Shown piece after piece: positions 35,002 to 42,912 of a stretch of DNA of 64,000 nt; position 1 is the first letter of the stretch; every line of letters begins with the position of its first letter. Location: assembly GCF_900102015.1 (NCBI RefSeq), contig NZ_FNAT01000002.1, forward strand, positions 186,001 through 250,000, read 5' to 3'. The position numbers and the translations under genes were made by a program. The DNA comes from Limimaricola pyoseonensis. Its GTDB lineage: Bacteria > Pseudomonadota > Alphaproteobacteria > Rhodobacterales > Rhodobacteraceae. The notes beneath the pieces are model-generated. The model was not told the DNA's origin, made no database searches, and saw only the letters and a list, made by a program, of their open reading frames with translations.

Positions 35002-35622
35002 GTGACCAAACGCACCTCTGCCAAGTACAAGATCGACCGCCGCATGGGCGAGAACATCTGGGGCCGTCCGAAGTCCCCGGTGAACCGCCGCGAATACGGC
35101 CCCGGCCAGCACGGCCAGCGCCGCAAGCAGAAGCTGTCGGACTTCGGCATCCAGCTGCGCGCCAAGCAGAAGCTCAAGGGCTACTACGGCGACCTGACCG
35201 AGAAGCAGTTCCGCCGCATCTTCGGTGAGGCCGAGCGCGTCAAGGGCGACACCGGCGAGAACCTGATCGGCCTGCTCGAGCGCCGCCTCGACGCCGTCGT
35301 GTACCGCGCCAAGTTCGTGCCGACCGTCTTCGCCGCCCGCCAGTTCGTGAACCACGGCCACGTGACCGTGAACGGCAAGCGCGTGAACATCCCGTCGTAC
35401 CGCGTCAAGGAAGGCGACGTCATCGCCGTCCGCGACAAGTCCAAGCAGCTCGCCGTGGTGCTGGAAGCCTCGCAGCTGCCCGAGCGCGACGTGCCGGACT
35501 ACCTCGAGGTCGACCACTCCAAGATGACCGCCACCTTTGTGCGCGTCCCGGGCCTGGGCGACGTGCCCTACCCGGTGCAGATGGAGCCGAACCTCGTCAT
35601 CGAATTCTACGCCAAGAACTGA
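35002..35622 (+). CDS. rpsD: 30S ribosomal protein S4
   Basis: A 206-residue primary 16S rRNA-binding protein. It begins [20 protein letters not shown] and carries the S4 RNA-binding domain ([15 protein letters not shown], then [16 protein letters not shown]). The start is GTG, preceded by AGAAGGAG. It stands alone rather than in the alpha operon, which is usual in alphaproteobacteria. It has its own promoter, structured leader and terminator. Confidence 0.97.
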   Translation: MTKRTSAKYKIDRRMGENIWGRPKSPVNRREYGPGQHGQRRKQKLSDFGIQLRAKQKLKGYYGDLTEKQFRRIFGEAERVKGDTGENLIGLLERRLDAVVYRAKFVPTVFAARQFVNHGHVTVNGKRVNIPSYRVKEGDVIAVRDKSKQLAVVLEASQLPERDVPDYLEVDHSKMTATFVRVPGLGDVPYPVQMEPNLVIEFYAKN

Positions 35623-35647
35623 TCCGGAATACCGGACGGGGGACAGG

Positions 35648-35678
35648 GGGCCGCGCGGGAGACCGCGCGGCCCTTTCT
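35648..35678 (+). terminator. Terminator after rpsD
   Basis: An 11-bp stem (GGGCCGCGCGG with its complement) closes on GAGA and is followed by TTTCT. It lies 25 bp after the rpsD stop. Confidence 0.88.
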
Positions 35679-35802
35679 CATGGGCGACTCCGCGGGGCGG
35701 CCACGGGCGGGCCTGCGGCGGCGCGCGATGGCCGCGCGTCTACGGGCCGGCGCTTCGGGCGCCGGCGCGGTTGGGCTTGCGGGCAGGTGCGGGGGTGCCG
35801 GC

Positions 35803-36087
35803 TCAGCGATCCGACAGGTAGTCTTCGGACACGTAGCCCGTGACGCCGGGCGCGTCGGCCAGCGCGACGCGGCACCACAGCTGGCCCGCCTCGGTGACGC
35901 AGTCGCGCCGAAGAAGCCGGGTGCCGTCGGGCAGGCCGAGGATCACCGCGTGGCCCAGCCCCGGCCCCGCGCGCAGCTTCAGAAGCTCGTCCGGGCCCGC
36001 GCCCTCGACCATCGTCCGGCTCGCGGACGCGCCGCAGCCGGAGACGAGCGCCAATGTCAGGATCGCGGCGATGGCAGGGTGGCGCAT
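35803..36087 (-). CDS. SH3-domain lipoprotein
   Basis: A 94-residue protein with a lipoprotein signal: the lipobox LVSGC puts the acylated Cys at residue 18. The mature part resembles a bacterial SH3 domain (LKLRAGPGLGHAVILGLPDGT, then WCRVALADAPGVTGYVSEDYL). Such domains often bind peptidoglycan or act in envelope assemblies. The gene is alone on its strand and its specific role is unknown. Confidence 0.8.
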   Translation of the reverse strand: MRHPAIAAILTLALVSGCGASASRTMVEGAGPDELLKLRAGPGLGHAVILGLPDGTRLLRRDCVTEAGQLWCRVALADAPGVTGYVSEDYLSDR

Positions 36088-36209
36088 GGGCTGACCTCTT
36101 GGATGTCCGTCACCGGCACTTCTGTCAGCCCGACCGCCGCGAGTGAAGCCCGAACTCCCGCGCGCGGCGACGGGTCGGCGGGTTCGGGCCGGGGGCCGCC
36201 CCGTCCGTC

Positions 36210-37019
36210 TCAGGCCTGCAGCGCGCCAAGCCGCCGCTGCGCGGCCCAGTCCTGCAGCACGGCGAAACGGTCCGCGTTCTCGTCGGGCAGGTCGAGCTGC
36301 GGCAGGTCCGAGATCAGCGCGTAGAACCGCGCCTCGGTCTTGGGGCCCTGCGCGGCGGCCGCGCGCGCCATCACCACCAGCGCCTCTGGCAGCCGCCGCT
36401 CGGCCCGGCCGTGGCTGTAATAGAGCGCGAAGGGCGCCGAGTTCAGGCTCGCCACCACGTCGGCGAGGCGGTCGAACAGCCCGGTCACGTCCGCCCCCGG
36501 CGGCAGGCTGTGCAGCAGCGCGGCGAAGGCGCGGCCCGCCTGCACGCTCTGCACCGTGGCGAGGATGAAGCTCACCGCCAGCGTCAGCACCACCATGCCG
36601 TTCACCCCCGCCAGCACCTCGACCGCGTTCCAGAACGTGCCCGAGGGCCGGGTGATCGCGCCGCCCAGCGTCGAGAGCAGGTGCCCGACATGCGCCAGCG
36701 CGTCCCAGAAGCCGGCCTGCTCGGCCGACTGTGTCAGCACCACGGCGCTCGGGTCCGACAGCACCACCAGCGTCCAGCCCAGCGCCGTGCCGGCGATCCA
36801 GAAGGCCGCGACCACCACCATCACGATCACTCCGCTCATCCGCGCCAGCACCTTGGCCGGGCGGTGCTTCGTCGCATGCGCGAGGATCGCGAAGACGGTG
36901 CGGGCGATGCGGTCCGACAGGATCACCCGCGGCGCGGCGCCGATCGTGGCGAGGATGAAGTCGACCGAAACGAGGGCGAGGATCGCGATGCCCGAAACGA
37001 GGTGGAGCGCGCTGGTCAT
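36210..37019 (-). CDS. Membrane protein of unknown function
   Basis: I do not recognise this 269-residue protein. It has an N-terminal hydrophobic helix (about residues 5-28), a second helix around 60-85, and further hydrophobic segments around 130-160. A soluble C-terminal part of about 100 residues (ending in a helical QDWAAQRRLGALQA) follows. The layout of helix pairs with an intervening hydrophilic loop recalls small ion-channel-like proteins, but no filter motif is visible. It is divergent from hisC across 110 bp. Confidence 0.6.
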   Translation of the reverse strand: MTSALHLVSGIAILALVSVDFILATIGAAPRVILSDRIARTVFAILAHATKHRPAKVLARMSGVIVMVVVAAFWIAGTALGWTLVVLSDPSAVVLTQSAEQAGFWDALAHVGHLLSTLGGAITRPSGTFWNAVEVLAGVNGMVVLTLAVSFILATVQSVQAGRAFAALLHSLPPGADVTGLFDRLADVVASLNSAPFALYYSHGRAERRLPEALVVMARAAAAQGPKTEARFYALISDLPQLDLPDENADRFAVLQDWAAQRRLGALQA

Positions 37020-37129
37020 GCCGCGACAGATAGGCGCGGCATCGCTCGCGGCCAGTTCGCAGGCGGCGCTTGCCGCTGGAAACCGCGCCCGCGCCCGGCT
37101 ATGCAGGCGCGGTCCGAAGGAGCGCAGAC

Positions 37130-38209
37130 ATGAGCATCACCCCGCAGCCCGGCATCATGGAAATCGCCCTCTACCAGGGTGGGCAGAGCAGGCTGGAGGG
37201 CCATGACGAGGTCCTCAAGCTCAGCTCGAACGAGAACCCCTACGGCCCGAGCCCGCGCGCGCAGGACGCGCTGCGCGCCGCCGCCGCCGGCCTGCATCTC
37301 TATCCCTCGACCGACCACGCGCAGCTGCGCGCCGCGATCGCCGAGGTCCATGACCTCGACGCCGAGCGCATCATCTGCGGCGTGGGCTCGGACGAGGTGC
37401 TGCAGTTCCTCGCCCAGTGCTATGCCGGCCCGGGCGACGAGGTGATCCACACCGAGCACGGCTTCGCCATGTACCCGATCCTCGCCCGCGCGGCCGGGGC
37501 GACGCCGGTCATGGTGCGCGAACGCGACCGGGTGGTCGATGTCGACGCGATCCTCGAGGCCTGCACGCCGCGCACCCGGCTCATCTACCTCACCAACCCC
37601 GGCAACCCGACCGGCACGATGATCCCGGTCGAGGCGGTGGCGCGGCTTGCCGACGCGATCCCCGACCACGTGATCCTCGTGCTCGACGGGGCTTACGTCG
37701 AGTTCACCGAGGATTACGACGGCGGCGCGCGGCTGGTCGAGGCGCGCGGCAACGTGGTGATGACCCGCACCTTCTCGAAGATCCACGGGCTCGGCGGCCT
37801 CCGGATCGGCTGGGGCTACGGCCCACGCGAGATCATCGACGTGCTGAACCGCGTGCGCCAGCCCTTCAACCTGTCCAACGCCCAGCTCACGGCTGCCGAG
37901 GCGGCGATCCGCGACACCGGCTTCACCGAGATGTGCCGCGCCGAGACCGCCCGGCTCAGGGTCTGGATGCGCGACAAGCTCCTGGGCCTCGGCCTCGCCT
38001 GCGACGAGAGCCACGCCAACTACGTGCTGGTGCGCTTCAAGGACGAATCCGAGGCCATCGCCTGCGACGCGATGCTGCGCGAGGAGGGCATCATCGTGCG
38101 CCGGGTCGGCGGCTACGGCTTCCCCGAGGGGCTGCGCATCACGGTGGGCGACGAGGCGGGCTGCCGCCGCGTGGTCGGCTGCATCGCCCGGTTCCGGGGG
38201 CAGGCGTGA
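37130..38209 (+). CDS. hisC: Histidinol-phosphate aminotransferase
   Basis: A 359-residue PLP enzyme of fold type I. Family motifs are [12 protein letters not shown] near the N-terminus, [10 protein letters not shown], and the PLP-lysine Lys217 in [15 protein letters not shown]. It makes histidinol phosphate in histidine synthesis and often also aromatic amino acids. ATG 37130 has GAAGGAG upstream. It overlaps tyrC (GTGA), a link usual in alphaproteobacteria, where such HisC-like enzymes may also serve tyrosine/phenylalanine synthesis. Confidence 0.92.
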   Translation: MSITPQPGIMEIALYQGGQSRLEGHDEVLKLSSNENPYGPSPRAQDALRAAAAGLHLYPSTDHAQLRAAIAEVHDLDAERIICGVGSDEVLQFLAQCYAGPGDEVIHTEHGFAMYPILARAAGATPVMVRERDRVVDVDAILEACTPRTRLIYLTNPGNPTGTMIPVEAVARLADAIPDHVILVLDGAYVEFTEDYDGGARLVEARGNVVMTRTFSKIHGLGGLRIGWGYGPREIIDVLNRVRQPFNLSNAQLTAAEAAIRDTGFTEMCRAETARLRVWMRDKLLGLGLACDESHANYVLVRFKDESEAIACDAMLREEGIIVRRVGGYGFPEGLRITVGDEAGCRRVVGCIARFRGQA

Positions 38210-39141
38210 GCGCGCCGATCTACGGGCGCGTCGCGCTGATCGGCCTCGGACTCATCGCCTCCTCGATGGCGCATGCGATGCGCCGCGCCGGGCTCGCGGG
38301 CGAGATCACCGGCCATGCCCGCTCGGCCGAGACCCGCGCCGTGGCGGCCGAGATCGGCCTCGTCGACCGGGTCTGCGAAACGGCGGCCGAGGCGGCCGAA
38401 GGCGCCGACCTCGTGGTGCTCTGCGTGCCGGTCGGCGCGATGGGCGCGGTGGCCGAGGAGATCTCGCCGGTGCTGAAGCCGGGCGCGACGGTGTCGGATG
38501 TCGGCTCGGTCAAGAAGGCGGTGATCGAGGCGGTGGCGCCGCACATCCCCGAGGGCGTGCATTTCGTGCCGGCCCACCCGCTGGCGGGCACCGAGCATTC
38601 GGGCCCGCGCTCGGGCTTTGCGGAACTGTTCGACAACCGCTGGTGCCTGATCGTGCCGGCGAACGGCGACACCGAGCCCGAGGCCGTGGCCCGGCTTTCC
38701 GGGCTGTGGGAGGCCATGGGCGCGCATGTCGACGTGATGGATGCCGAGCACCACGATCTCGTGCTCGCCGTGACCAGCCACACGCCGCACCTGATCGCCT
38801 ACACCATGGTGGGCGTGGCCGACGACCTGCGCCGCGTCACCGACAGCGAAGTGATCAAGTACTCCGCCGCCGGCTTCCGCGACTTCACCCGGATCGCGGC
38901 CTCGGACCCGACCATGTGGCGCGACGTCTTCCTGACCAACAAGGAGGCGACGCTGGAGATCCTCGGCCGCTTCACCGAGGAGCTGTTCGCGCTGCAGCGC
39001 GCGATCCGCACCGGCGACGGCGACCACCTGCACGACTACTTCACCCGCACCCGCGCCATCCGGCGCGGCATCATCGAGGCGGGCCAGGACACCGCCGCGC
39101 CCGATTTCGGCCGCGGCGCGGCGCGGGAGCGCCGGGGGTGA
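38206..39141 (+). CDS. tyrC: Prephenate dehydrogenase / cyclohexadienyl dehydrogenase
   Basis: A 311-residue NAD(P)-dependent enzyme converting prephenate or arogenate to a tyrosine precursor. The nucleotide-binding loop GLGLIA is at residues 13-18. The catalytic region [10 protein letters not shown] and the later [10 protein letters not shown] are diagnostic. GTG 38206 overlaps the hisC stop. The pair hisC-tyrC suggests an aromatic amino-acid operon in which the aminotransferase acts before or after this step. Confidence 0.92.
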   Translation: MSAPIYGRVALIGLGLIASSMAHAMRRAGLAGEITGHARSAETRAVAAEIGLVDRVCETAAEAAEGADLVVLCVPVGAMGAVAEEISPVLKPGATVSDVGSVKKAVIEAVAPHIPEGVHFVPAHPLAGTEHSGPRSGFAELFDNRWCLIVPANGDTEPEAVARLSGLWEAMGAHVDVMDAEHHDLVLAVTSHTPHLIAYTMVGVADDLRRVTDSEVIKYSAAGFRDFTRIAASDPTMWRDVFLTNKEATLEILGRFTEELFALQRAIRTGDGDHLHDYFTRTRAIRRGIIEAGQDTAAPDFGRGAARERRG

Positions 39142-40040
39142 AGCGCCCCGCCTGGCCGCTGGCCGCGGCCCTCTGCGCGACGCTGTCGATGACGGCGGCG
39201 GCGCAGGAGCTGGCCCCCGACCGCGCCGCGCGCCCGGTCGGACGGGTTTCGAGCGCGCCCGTCGCGGCGCCCGAGCTGCCGTCGGGTCAGCCCGCGACCG
39301 TGTCGCGCCCGCGTGCCCGGCTCGCGGCGGTTCCGGCCGCCGCTGCCCCCGCCGCCCCCGCGCCCGAGGCGCCGGTGGCCGGACCGGCGCCTGCATCGCC
39401 GCCCGCATCTCCTGAGGCCGTCGCCGCCGCGCCGCGCCCGGCCGAACGTCCGGACCTGCGACCGGCGATCGCCACCGCGCGGACCGTCTCCGCCCCGGTC
39501 GCGCCGGCGGCCATCGCCCAGGCGGGGGCCCTCTGCGGCGTGCCCGGGCTCGAAGGTGCGCGGGTCGCCCCGATCGACGGGGCAGGGGCCTGCGGCATCG
39601 CCGAGCCGGTGCGGATCACCGCGCTGCACGGCGTGCGCCTCGCCCCGGCCGCGGTGGTCGATTGCCCCACCGCGCGGGCGCTGGCGGCCTGGGTCGACCA
39701 GGCGGCGAAGCCCGCGCTCGCGGCCACGGGCGGCGGCCTTTCGGTGCTGCGCCTGGCCGGCAGCTATGTCTGCCGCCCGCGCAACCACGAGCAGGGGGCG
39801 CAGCTGTCCGAGCATTCCTTCGGGCGGGCGGTGGACATCTCAGCCTTCGGCCTGCGCGACGGGCGCGAGATCTCGCTCAGCGCCGGCTGGAACAGCCGCG
39901 GCGCGGGCGCGGCGCTCCGGTCGCTGCACAAGGCGGCCTGCGGCCCCTTCGGCACGGTGCTGGGCCCCGATGCCGACGCGGCGCATCGCGACCATTTCCA
40001 CTTCGACACCGCGTCGGGCCGGTCGCCCTATTGCCGCTGA
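39138..40040 (+). CDS. Extensin-like family protein
   Basis: A 300-residue exported protein. An N-terminal signal peptide (to about residue 23) is followed by an Ala/Pro-rich low-complexity linker up to about residue 120. The C-terminal domain is of the extensin-like type (Cys residues, ARALAAWVDQAAKPAL, then HSFGRAVDISAFGLRDG and AAHRDHFHFD). The His/Asp motifs resemble metal-dependent peptidoglycan peptidases, so a cell-wall role is likely. The GTG start overlaps the tyrC stop. Confidence 0.82.
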   Translation: MKRPAWPLAAALCATLSMTAAAQELAPDRAARPVGRVSSAPVAAPELPSGQPATVSRPRARLAAVPAAAAPAAPAPEAPVAGPAPASPPASPEAVAAAPRPAERPDLRPAIATARTVSAPVAPAAIAQAGALCGVPGLEGARVAPIDGAGACGIAEPVRITALHGVRLAPAAVVDCPTARALAAWVDQAAKPALAATGGGLSVLRLAGSYVCRPRNHEQGAQLSEHSFGRAVDISAFGLRDGREISLSAGWNSRGAGAALRSLHKAACGPFGTVLGPDADAAHRDHFHFDTASGRSPYCR

Positions 40041-40049
40041 GCCCCCGGC

Positions 40050-41018
40050 TCAGCGCAGCCGCGGCGCCGGCCCGAGCGGGACGAAGCCCAGCGCCATCCG
40101 CCCGTCAGAGAAGCTGATCGGCGCCTCGAGCACGCCGTCGCTCTGCATCTGCTCGAGCGCGCCGCGCAGCAGGGGCGACTGCGCGACCGGCAGCCCGGCC
40201 TCGGCGGCAAGGTCGAGCAGCACCTGCCAGCCGGTGATCCGCAGCACCAGCTCGCCCTCGGGCGTGCCGTCGGCGGCGATCTCGAGCCGGCCTTCGCCGT
40301 CGAGCTTCACCGGCCCCCAGTCGAGCGACAGCTCGCGCAGGTCCAGCGCCTCGACCCGGGCGGGCGCGCCGGCCAGCGCCAGCGGCGCATCGGTCGCGAG
40401 CCCTGCCTCGAGCCGCGTGATCGGGATCTCGCGCGGCAGGCGGCCCTGCGGGTCCCACGCCGCGAGCAGCGCCTCGGGCAGGGCCAGCGCCGTGGCCTCG
40501 GCGAAGACGTCGTAGCCCTCGCCCTCGGGCACGGCGCGCAGCGCGGTCAGCACCCGGCCGAGCGTGGCCTCCCAGCCCAGATCCGAGCGGATCCGCACCG
40601 CGCCGGCCTCGGCGGTCGCCTCGCTGACGGGCAGGCGCGTGTCGAGCTCCACCGCGCCGGAGGCGCGGGGCGCCTGCGCGGTGATGGCCAGCTCCTGGCC
40701 CGGAAGCCGCACCACGTGCTCGTCGGCCGCCAGCGCGATCAGCCGGTTGGGCTGGTAGCTTTGCGACACGAAGCGCAGCCGCGGGCTCTGCCAGCCGAAG
40801 CCGCCATCGGGCGAGACCGCCGCGATCTCGTCGAGATCCAGCAGGAAGCGATAGGGAAAGCCCGTGGTGCCCTCGGTCTCGTAGTCGAGCTGCCAGCCGC
40901 GATCCTCGAGATCGGCGGTGACCTGCGCCAGCCGGGCATCCACCTGCCGGCTGCCCCAGACCCACCAGCCGCCGAAGGCCAGCGCGGCGAGCGCCACGAG
41001 AATCAGGATCAATCGCAT
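40050..41018 (-). CDS. DUF2125 domain protein
   Basis: A 322-residue protein with an N-terminal membrane anchor (residues 3-24, LILILVALAALAFGGWWVWG). The segment YETEGTTGFPYRF and the later W-rich patches are typical of DUF2125, common in Rhodobacterales. The domain is probably periplasmic. Function unknown. It is convergent with the extensin-like gene, only 9 bp away. Confidence 0.78.
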   Translation of the reverse strand: MRLILILVALAALAFGGWWVWGSRQVDARLAQVTADLEDRGWQLDYETEGTTGFPYRFLLDLDEIAAVSPDGGFGWQSPRLRFVSQSYQPNRLIALAADEHVVRLPGQELAITAQAPRASGAVELDTRLPVSEATAEAGAVRIRSDLGWEATLGRVLTALRAVPEGEGYDVFAEATALALPEALLAAWDPQGRLPREIPITRLEAGLATDAPLALAGAPARVEALDLRELSLDWGPVKLDGEGRLEIAADGTPEGELVLRITGWQVLLDLAAEAGLPVAQSPLLRGALEQMQSDGVLEAPISFSDGRMALGFVPLGPAPRLR

Positions 41019-41080
41019 CGAGGGGCCCTTTCGTCCGCACCGGATCGGGTGTCTACAGGGGCGGAGCTAGGAGGACCAGC

Positions 41081-41626
41081 ATGACAGACCAGTCCGCGCT
41101 TTGGGTGTTCGGCTACGGATCGCTACTGTGGAACCCGGGCTTCCGGCCCGAGGAGGTGGTGGTGGCCCGTCTCGACGGCTGGCACCGCAGTTTCTGCATG
41201 TCCTCGATCCATCACCGCGGCACGCCCGAGCGGCCCGGCCTTGTGCTGGCGCTCGACCGCGCCGAGGGGGCGGTCTGCACCGGCCTGGCGCTGCGCGCCC
41301 CCGAGGCCGAGCGCGACCGCGTGCTGGAGATGCTGCGCGAGCGCGAGCTCGTCTCCTCGGCCTATCTCGAGACGCATCAGGACCTCGCCCTGACCGACGG
41401 GCGCGTGGTGCCCGCGCTCACCTACGTGATCGACCCGAAACACGAGCAATACGTGGCGCTCGACCTCGAGACGCAGGCCCGCCGCATCTCCGCCGCCGTG
41501 GGCGGGCGCGGCCCAAACGACGAGTATCTCTACAACACTGCGGCGCATCTCGAGGAGATGGGCGTGCACGATCCCGACCTCGACTGGCTGGTCGGGCGGG
41601 TGCGCAGCCTGAAGGCGGGCGTCTAG
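41081..41626 (+). CDS. Gamma-glutamylcyclotransferase, ChaC-like
   Basis: A 181-residue protein with the diagnostic FGYGSLLWNPGF segment that forms the substrate loop of gamma-glutamyl cyclotransferases. ChaC-type enzymes cleave glutathione to 5-oxoproline and Cys-Gly. The later segment YLYNTAAHLEEMGVHD is also family-like. It is divergent from the DUF2125 gene. Confidence 0.88.
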   Translation: MTDQSALWVFGYGSLLWNPGFRPEEVVVARLDGWHRSFCMSSIHHRGTPERPGLVLALDRAEGAVCTGLALRAPEAERDRVLEMLRERELVSSAYLETHQDLALTDGRVVPALTYVIDPKHEQYVALDLETQARRISAAVGGRGPNDEYLYNTAAHLEEMGVHDPDLDWLVGRVRSLKAGV

Positions 41627-41727
41627 CAGCGCCGCCACACCCGACGCGCGAGGCGCGAGGCACCGATGGCCGCCGCCGGGCTCCCTTCTTATGGTGCCGG
41701 GAACGAGACGAGAGGACGACCCTGCGC

Positions 41728-42909
41728 ATGAGGCAGCCCCAGGCAAAACCGCAATTCTCGCAGCCGGTGCGACAGATCGTGTCGATGCTGGTGGCGCTGG
41801 CGCTGGTGGCGACCGGCCTCGTGCTGGGCTTCCCGGTGATCCGCGGCATCTTCCTGTCGAACCCGTGGCTGAACTCCGCGATCTCGGCCTTCTTCGTCCT
41901 GGGCGTTCTGGCCTGCTTCTGGCAGGTGATCGCGCTGATGCGCTCGGTGCGCTGGATCGAGGCCTTCGCGCGCAACCCCGCCTCGACCGGCCCCGCGCCG
42001 GGGCTTCTCCTGCCGCTGGCGACGCTCCTGCGCTCGCGCGGGGCGCGGCGGCAGATCTCGCCCGACAGCGCCCGCTCGATCCTCGAATCGGTGGGCCAGC
42101 GGGTCGACGAGGAGCGCGAGATCACCCGCTACCTCGCCAACACGCTGATCTTCCTCGGCCTGCTCGGCACCTTCTACGGCCTTGCCACCACCGTGCCGGC
42201 GCTGGTCGAGACGATCCGCTCGCTCAGCCCTTCCGAGGAGGAAAGCGGGGCTGCGCTGTTCCAGCGGCTGCAATCGGGGCTGGAGAGCCAGCTCGGCGGC
42301 ATGGGCACGGCGTTCTCCTCGTCGCTGCTGGGCCTTGCCGGCTCGCTGGTGGTCGGCCTGCTCGAACTCTTCGCGACCCATGGCCAGAACCGGTTCTACC
42401 GCGAGCTGGAAGAGTGGCTCTCGACCATCACCCGGCTCGGCTTCACCTCGGGCGATGAGCGTCACGGCAGCGGCGACAGCGGCGTGCTGGCGCAGATGGT
42501 CGAGCATCTGGGCGAGCGGATGGAGGAGATGAAGGGCGCGATCGCCGGCGCCGGGGAGCAGCGCCGCGTCGAGGCGGGCCGGATCGAGGCGCTGACCGAG
42601 GCGCTGTCGCGGCTGGCCGACCGGCTCGACCCGCGCGCCGAGAACGACGCGCTGGTGCGGATCGCCGAGGCGCAGGAGCAGATGCGCGCCGCCTTCGAAC
42701 GGGCGAGCGAGGCCGGCAACCCCGCCGAGACCCAGATGCGGCTCAGGAGCATGGACGTGCAGCTTCTGCGCATCCTCGAGGAGCTGTCCTCGGGACGGCA
42801 GGAGATGCTCGAGGAGCTGCGCTCGGATCTTTCGGGGCTGGCCCGGGTGCTGCGCGAAAGCGGCCATCCCGGCGGCCTGCGGGCCACGCGCGACATCAGG
42901 GGGCGCTAG
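41728..42909 (+). CDS. MotA/TolQ/ExbB-like proton channel protein
   Basis: A 393-residue inner-membrane protein. Helix segments lie near residues 15-38, 50-72 (AISAFFVLGVLACFWQVIAL), 140-162 (TLIFLGLLGTFYGLAT) and 190-215. The GTFYGLAT and SSLLGLAGSLV segments are typical of TolQ/ExbB/MotA subunits. A long cytoplasmic tail (about 150 residues) rich in Glu/Arg/Ala is predicted helical. It lies 3 bp before a MotB/OmpA-like gene with a membrane Asp, so the two should form an ion-driven stator-like complex. It is not near tonB, tol or flagellar genes. Confidence 0.8.
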   Translation: MRQPQAKPQFSQPVRQIVSMLVALALVATGLVLGFPVIRGIFLSNPWLNSAISAFFVLGVLACFWQVIALMRSVRWIEAFARNPASTGPAPGLLLPLATLLRSRGARRQISPDSARSILESVGQRVDEEREITRYLANTLIFLGLLGTFYGLATTVPALVETIRSLSPSEEESGAALFQRLQSGLESQLGGMGTAFSSSLLGLAGSLVVGLLELFATHGQNRFYRELEEWLSTITRLGFTSGDERHGSGDSGVLAQMVEHLGERMEEMKGAIAGAGEQRRVEAGRIEALTEALSRLADRLDPRAENDALVRIAEAQEQMRAAFERASEAGNPAETQMRLRSMDVQLLRILEELSSGRQEMLEELRSDLSGLARVLRESGHPGGLRATRDIRGR

Positions 42910-42912
42910 GTC

